From contig NC_034410.1 in assembly GCF_002078875.1 (NCBI RefSeq), forward strand, positions 42,847,571 through 42,911,570: a stretch of DNA of 64,000 nucleotides. The letters run 5' to 3'. Both the position numbers and the translations under genes were made by a program. Positions 1-11,000 of this stretch are shown here, one piece after another. Numbering within the stretch: the first letter of the stretch is position 1; each line of letters begins with the position of its first letter. This stretch comes from Numida meleagris. Its lineage: Eukaryota; Chordata; Aves; Galliformes; Numididae. The notes below the pieces were generated by a model. It was not told where the DNA came from. It ran no database searches and saw only the letters and a program-made list of their open reading frames with translations.

Positions 1-123
1 CAGGCATCACTACCAAGGGATGGTGTCAGCACAGGGCCAGGGGGTACAAGACGGGGACAAGCCAGCCCAAAGGGAAAAGCTTCCCTAACCTCCATTTCCA
101 CTGCTGTCCTCTCTCCCTTCCAG
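1..123 (+). other. SLC6A20: SLC6A20 intron, partial
   Basis: This non-coding stretch runs from the window edge to a pyrimidine-rich acceptor ending in CAG at 121-123. I see no other feature in it. The first roughly 117 codons of SLC6A20 lie outside the window to the left. Confidence 0.8.
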
Positions 124-3100
124 GACCCACTGCCATGGGCCACCTGCCCCCTGAACAGCAACCGCACAGGGTACGAGGAGGAGTGCGAGAAGACATCTTC
201 CACCCAGTATTTCTGGTACCGGCAGACCCTGAACATCTCCCCCTCACTGGACACCAGTGGGACTGTGCAGTGGGAGCAGGCACTGTGCCTGACACTGGCC
301 TGGTTGGTGGTCTACCTCTGCATCCTCCGTGGCACTGCATCCACTGGCAAGGTGAGGGGCAGGCACCGACCCTGGTGATGCTGATTGTGGCAGGAGACAA
401 CTATTCTTCAGGCTTTGCAAGAGAAAAAGAGGTCTACTTGGCATTTTTGCTTTCTTTTTATCTGCAGCAGAAGTTATGAGGAGGGGGAGGAAAGAAATGT
501 CCTGACTGAGCCTTCACTAAGAACAGAGCTGAGTGCTGTAATCCACAAATCGCATTAAACAAGCACAGAAACCCAAGAGACTGCAAACTAAGAGTAACCT
601 CTCGAACTTGTTGCAGCTGAGTTTGTGGGCAAAAAAGACCCCAGTAAAATAGCCGAGATGTACTGACGTTGCATAGCAGTGGAAAGAGCTCCTCAGAGAG
701 AGAAAGAGCAGCCCCAGCACATTTGCAGCAATAGAACAGAGGAAAGGAAAGGTTTATGAGGTGGGCACAGGGCTGTCCTGCTGAGGAACACGAAGCAGAT
801 GCATTTCAAGTCTTGTTGCAAGGAAAGACAGGTGCCTGAAGATACAAACCTGTTTCTTCTGGGAGGAGCTTCCACTCAGCCAAATGCAGTGTCGCTGGGT
901 TTCTTCCCTACTGGCACTCCAACATCAGAGGAGGTTGGCATGGCTCCATTGCGCCCACCCTCATACTTGTCCTTGGTTTGAGAGCCAGTTTTTACACAAG
1001 TTTTTAGATGACTCATCAGGATGTATGCAGAGAGAGGTTGCTTGGCTTCTCTCTTTTTTGCACCTGGCTCTCCCTGTGGTGGCTTAGGTTCAGGATCAGG
1101 GGGTTTATCAAAAGCTCATGGAAGATAATTGAAAGGAAACCTGAGTTACATTAATCCAAAGTCTTTTTTTACATCCAAATTAGGATGTTGTCATTCCAGT
1201 TTGATTTTGACCCTTTATGAGGTCTGCGGTCCTTCCTCTTAGAGCAGATGTTGACCTCTGATGGGAAAACCAATGTTATTCCACTAAATGCAGCATGAGA
1301 TGAGCTTGGAAAAGCTGCAAAAATTTTAAATTTGTTCTTAATGAGAAGACCCTGAGAATGGTAGCATAGATCTTTATTAACAATAAAAACCCAGATCTTA
1401 AGTTAGATTTATCTGAAAATATTTGTTTAAAGGGTAGTACAGATAACAAATACACTAATGGCAGTTCTTCGTGTGCACTACTGAGATGTTCCCTCTCCTT
1501 CCCATAGGTTGTCTACGTCACAGCCTCCTTGCCATACTGTGTTCTCATCATATATCTCATCAGAGGACTGACACTGCACGGAGCTGTCAATGGGTTGATT
1601 TACATGTTTACTCCAAAGGTATGGAAAAAACGCACTGAATGTTTAACTAAGTGTTATTAGGGACTGAATGTGTAGGTTTGTAAAAAGGTGGCAGTGCTGC
1701 CTTTCTTCATACTGGACTTTTTCCGTTGGTAGCCCTGGTGAGATGTCTGAAAATCCCCAGCAGTGAGCTGCTGGGGGCTTCCCTGCCACACTGCCCACAC
1801 CTCCTCGCTTTCCTGCAGAGAAGGATGCCCTCTAACGCTACCTGCAGTGTACTGCTTCCAAACGGAGCAGTAATCCTGCCAGAACTATGGCCCTGAGCTA
1901 AAAGGGGTGTGCAAAGGGACCCAAGCCAATTCCCTTCACTCCTGGGTGTGGGTGTAACCTCATCACCATTGCTGTCCCTGTCCCCGTCCCTGCAGTCCCC
2001 AAGAGGCACTGGGCACTGAGTGTGCAGCCTCACAGCTGCATCCTCCTGTCTGGTTTTGCAGCTGGAGCAGCTGTCGAACCCCAAAACGTGGATCAGCGCC
2101 GCCACACAGATCTTCTTCTCACTGGGCCTGGGCTTTGGCAGCCTCATTGCCTTTGCCAGCTACAATGATCCAAGCAACAACTGTGAGCGGCACACCATCA
2201 TCGTCTCCCTCATCAACAGTGCCACGTCCATATTTGCCAGCATCGTGACTTTCTCCATCTATGGCTTCAAGGCAACATTTAACTACGAAAGCTGCATAAA
2301 CAAGTAAGAGCCAGGTATTTTGTTTGTGTGTTTGCCACCAGAAGCCATTCCTTGGATATTAAAGGGGAGGTAAACAAACAACAGCACACAGCACCAGATT
2401 TGGGACTGCTCTAGTAACAGTGATGGTGCCATTTGGACTGGGCTCTCCCCAGGCAGCGCTCACCCAACCTGAACCTCACTTAGCCCTGGCAGCTCTGTTC
2501 CACCTGCAATGGGCACTAAACCCCTGCCATCCACCACAGGGTGATCCTGCTGCTGATTAATACTTTTGACCTGGAGGAAGGCTCCGTGACAGCAGACAAC
2601 CTCAGTGAGATGAAGGACTACCTCATGGCCACCCACCCACAAGAGTACAACCAGTTGTTGCCACAGCTGAAAAACTGCAGCTTAGAAGCTGAGTTAGACA
2701 CGGTAAGAATCCTAGAATCGTTAAGGCTGGAAAAGACCTCTAAGATCATTAAGTCCAACCACCAACCTACCCCCACCATGCCCACTGACCATGTCCTTCA
2801 GTGCCACATCCACCTGCTTCTTGAACACCTCCAAGGACGGTGACTGCACCACCTCCCTGGGCAGCCTGTGCCAGTCCCTCACCGCTCTTTCTGAGAAGAA
2901 ATTCTTCCTAATATCCAACCTGAGCCTCCCCTGGCGCAACTTGAGGCCATTCCCTCTTGTCCTATCTCTGTTACGTGGGAGAAGAGGCTGACATCCACCT
3001 TGCCACAACCTCCTTTCAGGCAGTTGTAGAGAGCGATCAGGTCTCTCCTGAGCCTCTTCTTGAGATTGAGCAATCCCAGTTCCCTCAGCCACTCCCCATA

Positions 3101-6100
3101 AGGCTTGTGCTCCATACCCTTCACAGCTTTGTTGGCCCTCTCTGGACCTTGATGTCTGTCTTGTAGTGAAGGGCCTAAAACTGAACACAGTTCAGAACAC
3201 TTGAGGTGCAACCTCACCAGTTCCGAGTACAGAGGGACAGTTACCTGTGTGCTCCTGCTGTCTGTACTATTTCTGATACAAACCAGGATGCCATTGGCAC
3301 TCTTGGCTACCTGAGCACACTGCTGGCTCATGTGCAGGCAGCTGGCCACTAACACCCCCAGATCCTCTTCCTCCGTGCAGCTTTCCAAAGAGGCAGCTTT
3401 GCAGTGTTGCCTGGGCTATAGTCTCCCTTTGCTTGGCACATTCTGCATCCCTGGAGTGTCAAACTGAAAGGCACTAAGATTGGGAGGAATTTGACTCCAC
3501 TCACCACTGCAATGATTCCTTACCATAAGCTCATAGGTGGCTGAGCCCACGGCTCACTCATTGCTTTCTTCCTCCCGGCAGGCTGTCCAAGGAACTGGGC
3601 TGGCATTCATTGTCTACTCAGAAGCCATCAAAAACATGGAGGTGTCTCAGCTGTACTCTGTGCTCTACTTTGCCATGCTGCTAATGCTGGGCATTGGCAG
3701 CATGCTGGGCAACATCGCTGCCATCCTTACACCCCTGACCGACAGCAAGGCCATCACCTCACGCTTCTCCAAGGAGGTGATCTCGGGTAAGTGCCTGCTG
3801 TGTGGTCGCCTTGGTCACGCAGGGAGAGAGCAGGTGTGTATCGCATGGTGTCCCACAGCCCCTCAGCATCCCTCTGTCCCTCAAGAGAGAAAGGCATGGA
3901 AACAGAGAATCAATAAGGCTGGAAAAGACCTCTAAGATCATCTAGTCCAACTGTCAACCCATCACATCCATGCCCATTAACCACATCCCTCAGTGCCATG
4001 TCCACATGGCTCTTGAACACCTCCAGGGATGGTGACAACCACCTCTCTGGGCAGCCTGTGCCAGTGCCCCACCACTCTTTCTCAGAAGAGGTTTTTTCCT
4101 AATATCCAACTAGAATCCAAGTGCAGGACCAGGCACTCGGTCTTGTTGAAGCTCATACAATTGGCCTCAGCCCATTGATCCATCTTGTCCAGATCCCTCT
4201 ATAAGGCCTTTCTACCCTCAGGCAGATGAATACTTCCTCCTAACTTGATGTCATCTGCAAACTTACTAAGGGTGCGCTCAATCCCCTCATCCAGATAATC
4301 AATAAAGATACCAAATCGGGCCAGCCCCAGAACTGACCCCTGGGGAACACCACTCATGATGTCACCAGCTGGATTTAACTCAATTCACCAGCATCCAGCC
4401 AGTTTTTAACCCAGTGAAGAGCGTACCTGTCTAAGTCACGGGCTGCCAGCTTCTGCAGGAGAATGGTGGCGGGGACAGTTAAAGGCTTTACTAAAGTCTA
4501 GGTACAGCCCTTTCCTCATCCACTGGTCATCTGGTCATAGAAGGAGATGAGGTTAGTCGGGCAGGACCTGCATCTCATGAACCCATGTTGGCTAGGCCCG
4601 GTGCCCTGGTCCCACACATGCTGCGTGATTGCATCACACAGTCAAAGGGCCAGGAGGAATGCCAGGACATCTGTAGCAAGTGGCTCTGCAGTTTTGTATG
4701 CATGTCACCAGTGTCCTAGATGCAAACCAGGGGTCAAAAGCAGTACACGCTCCAAATCAAGAGCTGAAGAGCTCAGCAGGAACAGCAGGCTTGCCAAGGC
4801 CATGAGTGGCACTCAGTTTTCCTGTCTCAGTGGTGAGGATTTGCTGTGATTGTGCAGTTTTCCTGAAGCAGAAGACCGGCAGCTGAAGGATACAGTGGTG
4901 CATTCATGAACATGCACACAGGGCCTCTTCTTTGCCAGGGGGCAAATACTTGTCTTTCTTTTGCAACCCTCACTCTTTGAGATCTGCATCAAGAGAAAAG
5001 TATCACTGAATAACAGAATGGCTTGGGTTGGAAGGGACACCAAGTATCATCAAGTTTCAACTCCCTTGCCACAGGCAGGGCCACCAACCTCCAGCTCTGG
5101 TACTAGACCAGGTTGCCCAGGGCCCCATCCATCCTGGTCTTGAACCCCTCCAGGGATGGTGTTCATGCCATGCATGCTGCCATGTCAGTAAGTACTGAAA
5201 CAGCCCTGACATACGACATGATGTAGAAGCAAGCAATGGGGAAGTCATTCAGGCTTTCTCCAGCCCCCTGCAGCAGCAGGCACTCCCATGATAAATACTA
5301 CATGCTCCTCACACGGTTTGATTTCCAGGTATAAGGGCAGGGTCTCTTTTATTCATGCAGGTTTCGTGTGTTTCATTAACTGCATCATTGGCCTCATATT
5401 CACCATGGAGGCCGGGAACTACTGGTTTGACATATTCAATGACTACGCAGCCACCCTCTCGCTGCTGCTCATCGTGCTGGTAGAAACCATTGCTGTGTGC
5501 TACATCTACGGCCTAAGAAGGTAACAGCTCAGCACCTCCTTTCCTAATAGCCTGAGCGCGGCGGGATGGCGGCTGCAGGCCAGCACTAGAAACGCCACCT
5601 GGGGCTGAGTTTTTCTGCTAGGCTCTGCTCCCAGCAAGGTGAAGGGGCCCCTTCATTTCAACCTCTCTCTCTCTAATCCCCATGAAGCAGTTTTTCAGGC
5701 AACACTTCTTTGCTCATTACCCTCCAGGCCAAAGATGCTCTCCTCTCCCTCTGCTCACACATTTTCTTCTCTAGGTGCTTCTGAAGTGACTCGGATCAGG
5801 GCGCTGACTGAACCTAGGCAGGAATACGCCGTGTCTTTGTTTCTGTTTTTAAACACAGATTTGAGAAAGATCTTCACACGATGATTGGACGGAAGCTAAA
5901 CTGGTACTGGAAGGCAATGTGGGCTTTTGCTAGCCCTTTGCTCATTATAAGCCTGTTTATATTTTACCTCACCGACTATATCCTCACAGGAACCCTTCAG
6001 TACCAAGCGTGGGATGGCACACAGGTAACACAGCTGATTTGTTTGTTTTAAAAAACAAAACTCGTTAATTCCTTCAAGACCAAAGTATCAACTTAAAAAG

Positions 6101-6856
6101 TACACGTTAAATGGGAACAAAAAAATAGTGCTATTTTAACTGAACGGAGCTGCTGCTGGCTTTCGCAAACTAAAAGCTTTCAAGATTGCCATAGACATTT
6201 TTCCTCATGGTCAAAACACATCTGTAAGAATGCTTAACTGCCTATTTACCCCGAAGGAATGACTATTGGGCAAGCAATTACATGCTCATAACCTCCTGTG
6301 GAAATGTTCCTAGCTTGCAGAAACAAATTAAGCACTTTGTTTTCATGCCACCGCTTATTTCGGAGCCTGCAGAAGGCCTGCCCTGCTGACCGAGTGTCAG
6401 CATGAGCCCATGGGCCCAGGAGCAGAACGAAGCCACATGTCTGTGTTGAGGCACCTCATTAAGAGAAGTGAATCAAAGCCAAAATCCCGCAGAACAGCTA
6501 CAGCAGCTCTGTTCTTGTTATCAGTTTTAAGCCCGGGAGGTGGGATAAAGAAGAGCGCTGAGGATGCTCATGAGCTGTTCCAGCTCAGGCAGCACCCATG
6601 CTTCTCTGCTGTCCCATTTAAATAAACATGTGTGGCTCTGCCGGAGGCCGGGCTGACTTTGGGATTGGGCAAACCACAGACCCAATGCTGCTTCTCTCCC
6701 TTGCAGGGGCAGCTGGTGACAAGAGACTACCCCAGCTACGCCCTGGCAGTGATAGGGCTGCTGGTGGCCTCATCCACTATGTGCATACCCCTGGGAGCAC
6801 TCCTCACTTTTGTAAGGAAGAGACTGAAGAGGGAAAGAGTCTCCACCGTTGCATGA
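124..6856 (+). CDS. SLC6A20: SLC6A20, sodium/chloride-dependent imino-acid (proline) transporter, 3' eight exons
   Basis: Coding exons: 124-351, 1508-1618, 2062-2303, 2540-2702, 3582-3786, 5361-5520, 5859-6024 and 6707-6856 (TGA at 6854-6856). All introns are GT-AG and all joins keep frame. They give 474 residues, matching residues about 118 to 592 of the usual 592-residue protein; the N-terminal part is off-window. Exon 1 begins DPLPW and carries extracellular-loop glycosylation sites (NRT, NIS), then TM4. Later exons encode TM5 ([15 protein letters not shown]), the TM6 core ([18 protein letters not shown]), TM7, an extracellular loop with an NCS site, and TM8 to TM12, including [16 protein letters not shown] and [16 protein letters not shown]. 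The protein is known in mammals as SIT1, an apical Na+/Cl--coupled proline and imino-acid carrier that pairs with ACE2 or collectrin. Close paralogues SLC6A18 and SLC6A19 were considered; motif wording and synteny favour SLC6A20. Confidence 0.96.
2704..3400 (-). mobile_element. CR1 LINE, 5'-truncated, in an SLC6A20 intron
   Basis: The + strand reads as the reverse complement of a CR1 3' end: GAATCCTAGAATCG, then AAGGCTGGAAAAGACC, and further in the usual CCTGGGCAGCCTGTGCCAG and GGCTCATGTGCAGGCAGCT blocks. The element lies antisense to SLC6A20 and nearly fills the 879-bp intron. Its 3' terminus starts within about 5 bases of the splice donor at 2703. Frames inside it are remnants of CR1 sequence, not host genes. 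The far end is approximate. Confidence 0.93.
3903..4640 (-). mobile_element. CR1 LINE with internal junction, in an SLC6A20 intron
   Basis: It starts with the CR1 3' end in reverse complement (AATCAATAAGGCTGGAAAAG) and runs to about 4111 (TTCCTAATATCCAAC). It then jumps directly to the reverse-transcriptase coding part of CR1, in reverse complement (GTCTTGTTGAAGCTCATACA, GATGTCATCTGCAAACTTAC, CTGGGGAACACCACTC, AAAGGCTTTACTAAAGTC). The middle part of the element appears to be missing. It is antisense to SLC6A20. All frames are degenerate. Confidence 0.9.
5008..5165 (-). mobile_element. CR1 LINE 3' fragment
   Basis: The sequence ATAACAGAATGGCTTGGGTT, followed by GGAAGGGACACC and a CCAGGTTGCCCAGGGCCCCA block, is a CR1 3' end in reverse complement. 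It lies in the same SLC6A20 intron as the preceding copy and is antisense to the gene. Boundaries are approximate. Confidence 0.88.
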
Positions 6857-7964
6857 ACACCGACAGCTGGACTGAGGAAGACCTTACCCGCACCACCAGT
6901 GACTGGGCACTTCTGGAAGCCAGCAGCAACCATTACTTGTAGCAGCTACTTAGAGATTGGAGGATCTTGGGTGCTATATTTACCAAAAAGTGCTTTTGGA
7001 GGTCCCGCAATGGTTCAGAAAACAAGCTCTCCTGTAACAAGATGAAGCTTTAATATAGCCTCTGTAAGAGGGGGAGAAGCAGAACAGCAGCTCACAAACG
7101 CTCTAGCTAGCATGAATTAACCAGCGTCTCGACCAGTGTCGCATGTTAGGCAATTCTTTTCCTCTCTGCTCTAGCACTGCCTATCTGGAAACACAAGCAA
7201 CCAAGCAGGCACGTTCCTGCACTGAAGTACTGACAAATAGCCCAGAGACTCCAGAAAGCCAGCATTTAACCATGTGTGTTACATTCATGTCCAGCAATGC
7301 AGTTTATATCCAATCTGCACAAGTTCTCGTCTCCAGAAGTAAACTTCCAATTCCAGTGTGCAGTTCTGCCCTGCGCTGTGCTTTCTGCTAGGGATGCACT
7401 AAACACTACAAATCCCTGTGGTTAAGCTGCCTTATAAGCCAAGCAGCACCCAAACAAAATCATGCCATACAGCTAGCTTTGACAAAGTTCATATCCAAGG
7501 GTACTTTAATTTTAATCATGAGATGCAACAATCCAGCAGTTCCACAGAACTGCTCCATTTGCCCGTGTTAATGTTCTATAGAAGTACTATGCTTAAATTT
7601 TAAGCTTCGTGTAGTAGAAAACAGTAAAATTTTTATCTATGAACTTCTAAAGAGGTCACTGAAGAACATAAGAGACACTCTCATAGGACACAGGTTCTAA
7701 ATGCAGTGCCTTGATTATTTAACCATTAGAAGATGGCAAGCGCCTTATAAAAGAGGGATTCATTTCAAACATTTTCAAGTGCATCAATACAAGTCTACAG
7801 GGCAAAGAGCAGGAGGTCATTTCACAGCCTTCAGGGGTGGATGAAATCTTGAAAGTCATGATCAACACCGACAGGACACGTTTAGTCTGCAGCAGCTTCT
7901 AGAAATACAGGGCTCCCTTCCCATACCTAACTAACGAAGGAAAGACAACTGTTTCACTTTTTGG
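6857..7964 (+). other. SLC6A20: SLC6A20 3' UTR and convergent intergenic region
   Basis: This stretch follows the SLC6A20 stop codon and precedes the SNRPD1 poly(A) signal on the other strand. No conserved reading frame and no repeat was recognised. No canonical AATAAA occurs on the + strand here. An ATTAAA at 7968-7973 overlaps the SNRPD1 signal and is a candidate, as are weaker variants such as AGTAAA near 7625, so the SLC6A20 transcript end is unresolved. Confidence 0.55.
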
Positions 7965-7970
7965 TTTATT
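7965..7970 (-). terminator. SNRPD1: SNRPD1 poly(A) signal AATAAA
   Basis: A canonical AATAAA on the - strand lies about 80 bases after the SNRPD1 stop codon, which fits that gene's short 3' UTR. It overlaps an ATTAAA on the + strand (7968-7973) that could serve the convergent SLC6A20 gene. Confidence 0.75.
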
Positions 7971-8051
7971 AAAAATGGATACCATAAACAAGACCTGTAC
8001 AAAAAAAAATCCAAAGTCGCCCAGAATTTGGTAACAGTTGCATGGGGGAAG

Positions 8052-11000
8052 TTATCGTCTTGGGCCTCCTCTTCCTCTTCCGCGGCCCCGGCCTCTTCCA
8101 CGGCCTCGGCCACGGCCTCTTCCAGCAACTGAGCAAACAAAACAGAAAGGATGAATCAAGTGAGACCTTGGAATACTTTAATTTAGATTAGAACATTCCG
8201 CTGCAAGCATGAACAACCTAATGTCTCATCACAGGGAAGGAGTAAGTCAGACATTAAACCTGTTAATTCCCAGAATGTTTAAGACACTATTGTCATCTTC
8301 TGTGTTAGGTTTTCCAGTGTCCAACTTCCATGGGCAACTGTCTCTGACTTTGCTGCAGATAACAAGGAGCTGAAACATCACTGCTTCCAAGTACTTTGGG
8401 AAGTCTGACTGTTCCTCTTCTCTGTTTGATAAAACCTTGTTCTTCAGGAATCAGAAAAAGAAATCGCAACATTTTGCTGCACAGAGTATTTTGGTTACTG
8501 GTATTTGGTTACCGTCTTCCTAGAAAGGTCTTTGTGTTTTTCCTTTTTTTGCCTCAGCTCGCACCATTTCATTAAGTACAGTGCTGAAGGAAAACGCGCC
8601 CTAAGACTTCCAAGCCCCCTCTCCCAGGTGCTGAACATTAATGGCAGCATTTCTGAAGTGTCCCAGCACCAGACAGCCCATGCTGTTTTCAGAGATGCTG
8701 TGCTGGTTTCAGACACAATTCTCAGCCCGCTGGCTCATCCCTGCCTCTCAATGCTGCCGTGTCGTGGCGCAGCGAAGGGAAGACAGAACCACAGAATGAT
8801 TCAGGCTGAAGGAACTGCTGGAGGTTCTATGGCCCGGATGACGGTAACGTCATTTCAGCCTGTGATGCACACACCTAAGGGCTCCTTATTCCATTGTATT
8901 AACATAAACAGTGCAATGCGCTTTTAGAGTATCAAAGACTGCAAATCCAAATAATTAAACATTAATTACAGGAGAAATGGTGAGCAGTTACTTCAGAGCA
9001 CAAGTACCTTTGACTTATTTCTTTAAAAACACACTGATTAACACTGTTGGGCAAAACTTTTACTGCCTGAAGTCACATACAAACTTCGTGTTTACTGGAT
9101 ATTAATTGTTAACGGTGTAGAATAAAACAGAAGCATTCCCTACACGGTTAGGCTTCTAAGGAAAAGGGCTTTATCCACAGGAACACAGCCACAGCTCCCT
9201 CTGTGTTCTGAAGCCCCTCCAACTTGGCTCTCCAGCAGATTATTTGTGCCCACTACCAAGTGGGATTTCAGTTCAGCACCACTCCTGAGGCTGTTTGTGC
9301 TTTCTTATTAGGCTAAATACGAAGTTCCCCATAGAAACCGGGGAGCCTTTGAAAAGAGGAACTGTACATCTCATTGGTGTTACCTCTGAGAATATGACAG
9401 GTTAAGATTTACTCACACTTGAAGACATTTACATTTTAAAACAGGTGCATGAGAAGCCACTTAAATAACTTCCCATGAAGGAAAACTACAGACACAAAGA
9501 AGGCAGGCAAGGCAGAGCGAGTGAGTTCAGCACAAACCCTCAGAGATGAAAGCAATGCAGAAGTTAAGATATTCCAATCATATGCTTTCACACTGAGAGG
9601 ACTACAACACAGACAAGGCAAAACAAGCAGAGACTGGGAAATTGTGCACTGACCCGCTTCTCTCTTCTTGGACTTGACTTTTGGTTCAACATCCACTAGC
9701 AAGGTGTCCAGGGGCAAACTGTCTGGCAGAATGAAGTATCGGATGTTATTCCCCCGAATGCTCAGCGTCTCCAGCTGTACAGGCTCCCTGTTCTTCAGCG
9801 TCATTTTCACAGCCTTGAGATGAGTATTCATACTGACATCCACTCCTGAAACGACAGAAGTCTGATTTCAGGGGTGAAAACACATAGGATGTCTCCTCTT
9901 TGGCTACTATTAATTGCGTACACGCTTCAAGAGTTCGCTAACACTCACTTCTGGATCTATGCCATACATTAATTAAGCTTCTAACTGGAAGAAACTACAT
10001 CTTTTTCTCTAGTAAGTTATGCTGATTTATCAGCTGCTGCCCTCAATGCTTCACTGATGTATTTCTGATGGAAGAGCCACTTGCTACCAGTTGTAGGGAT
10101 CTGTTCCTAGGTCTTAGTCACAGCAATGCTGTGAACGCTTAAAACGATTCCTTTGGACAACAAATAAACTGCCACTTACTACAAAAGCCTCATATTTGTC
10201 TGGTTTACTCCTTTAAAAAGAAGGAAAACAAACTTTTGAGTAGAAAAAAAACCACCGTGCATTTCCTTGTTAAATACAGCCGTCAAAAAAGCATTTGTTT
10301 TCTGATAAAATACATCTAACGTTAGCATGAGAAGCGCCAACTGCCGGTGGCACCGCGACTGCGATCACGCTTTGTGCACCCAGCTACAGGGATGACCGTC
10401 ATTTCAGAACCACAGATGACACTGCAGGGTTTTAGAGATTCTTAGCACAGCACAAGACTTTGCTCCACAATGATGGCTGTGAGAGCACCAGGCTAGGAGA
10501 CACGCAGACTGCTGCCACCAGACACAGGTTCTAACAAAGCTGATGGAACTGGCTGCAAAATAACGCGTTTTTGACTCTACCATATCTCAGTAGATTGCTG
10601 CTGGCCAAAAAAAGCACCTAAGCAATCCCCTGCAATACAACTCCGTCATATTTGAGCTGCTTTTTAAAAAAAAAACTTTATTATTGGGTGTTTTTTTTTT
10701 TTAAAGTCAGAGACCAGCATGGAGACCAAGCACAGTCATCAGCTTAACTACAAGGCTTTGCTTTACCAAATGCTGCACATCTGGATGTCTTTTGAGTAGC
10801 TCTAAAATGAATATTCTTGGAACAGTATCAGCCTCTGATCTCACTACAGCAAACAAAAACGTCCACACACTTTTCCACGTGTGAGAAACAACTAATCAGC
10901 TCAAAAGGCTTTTCTCAAAGCCTTCAGCTCAGGGAGGAGTAGGAGCACCTTCACTGTGCTTAACCGATAGACTGAGCAGTTCCATACGCAGACACACGCA

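Noticed and set aside
2721..3388. Overlapping frames of 155 and 169 codons on the - strand
   Set aside because: They fall inside the CR1 copy in the SLC6A20 intron and lack any intact RT or endonuclease domain.
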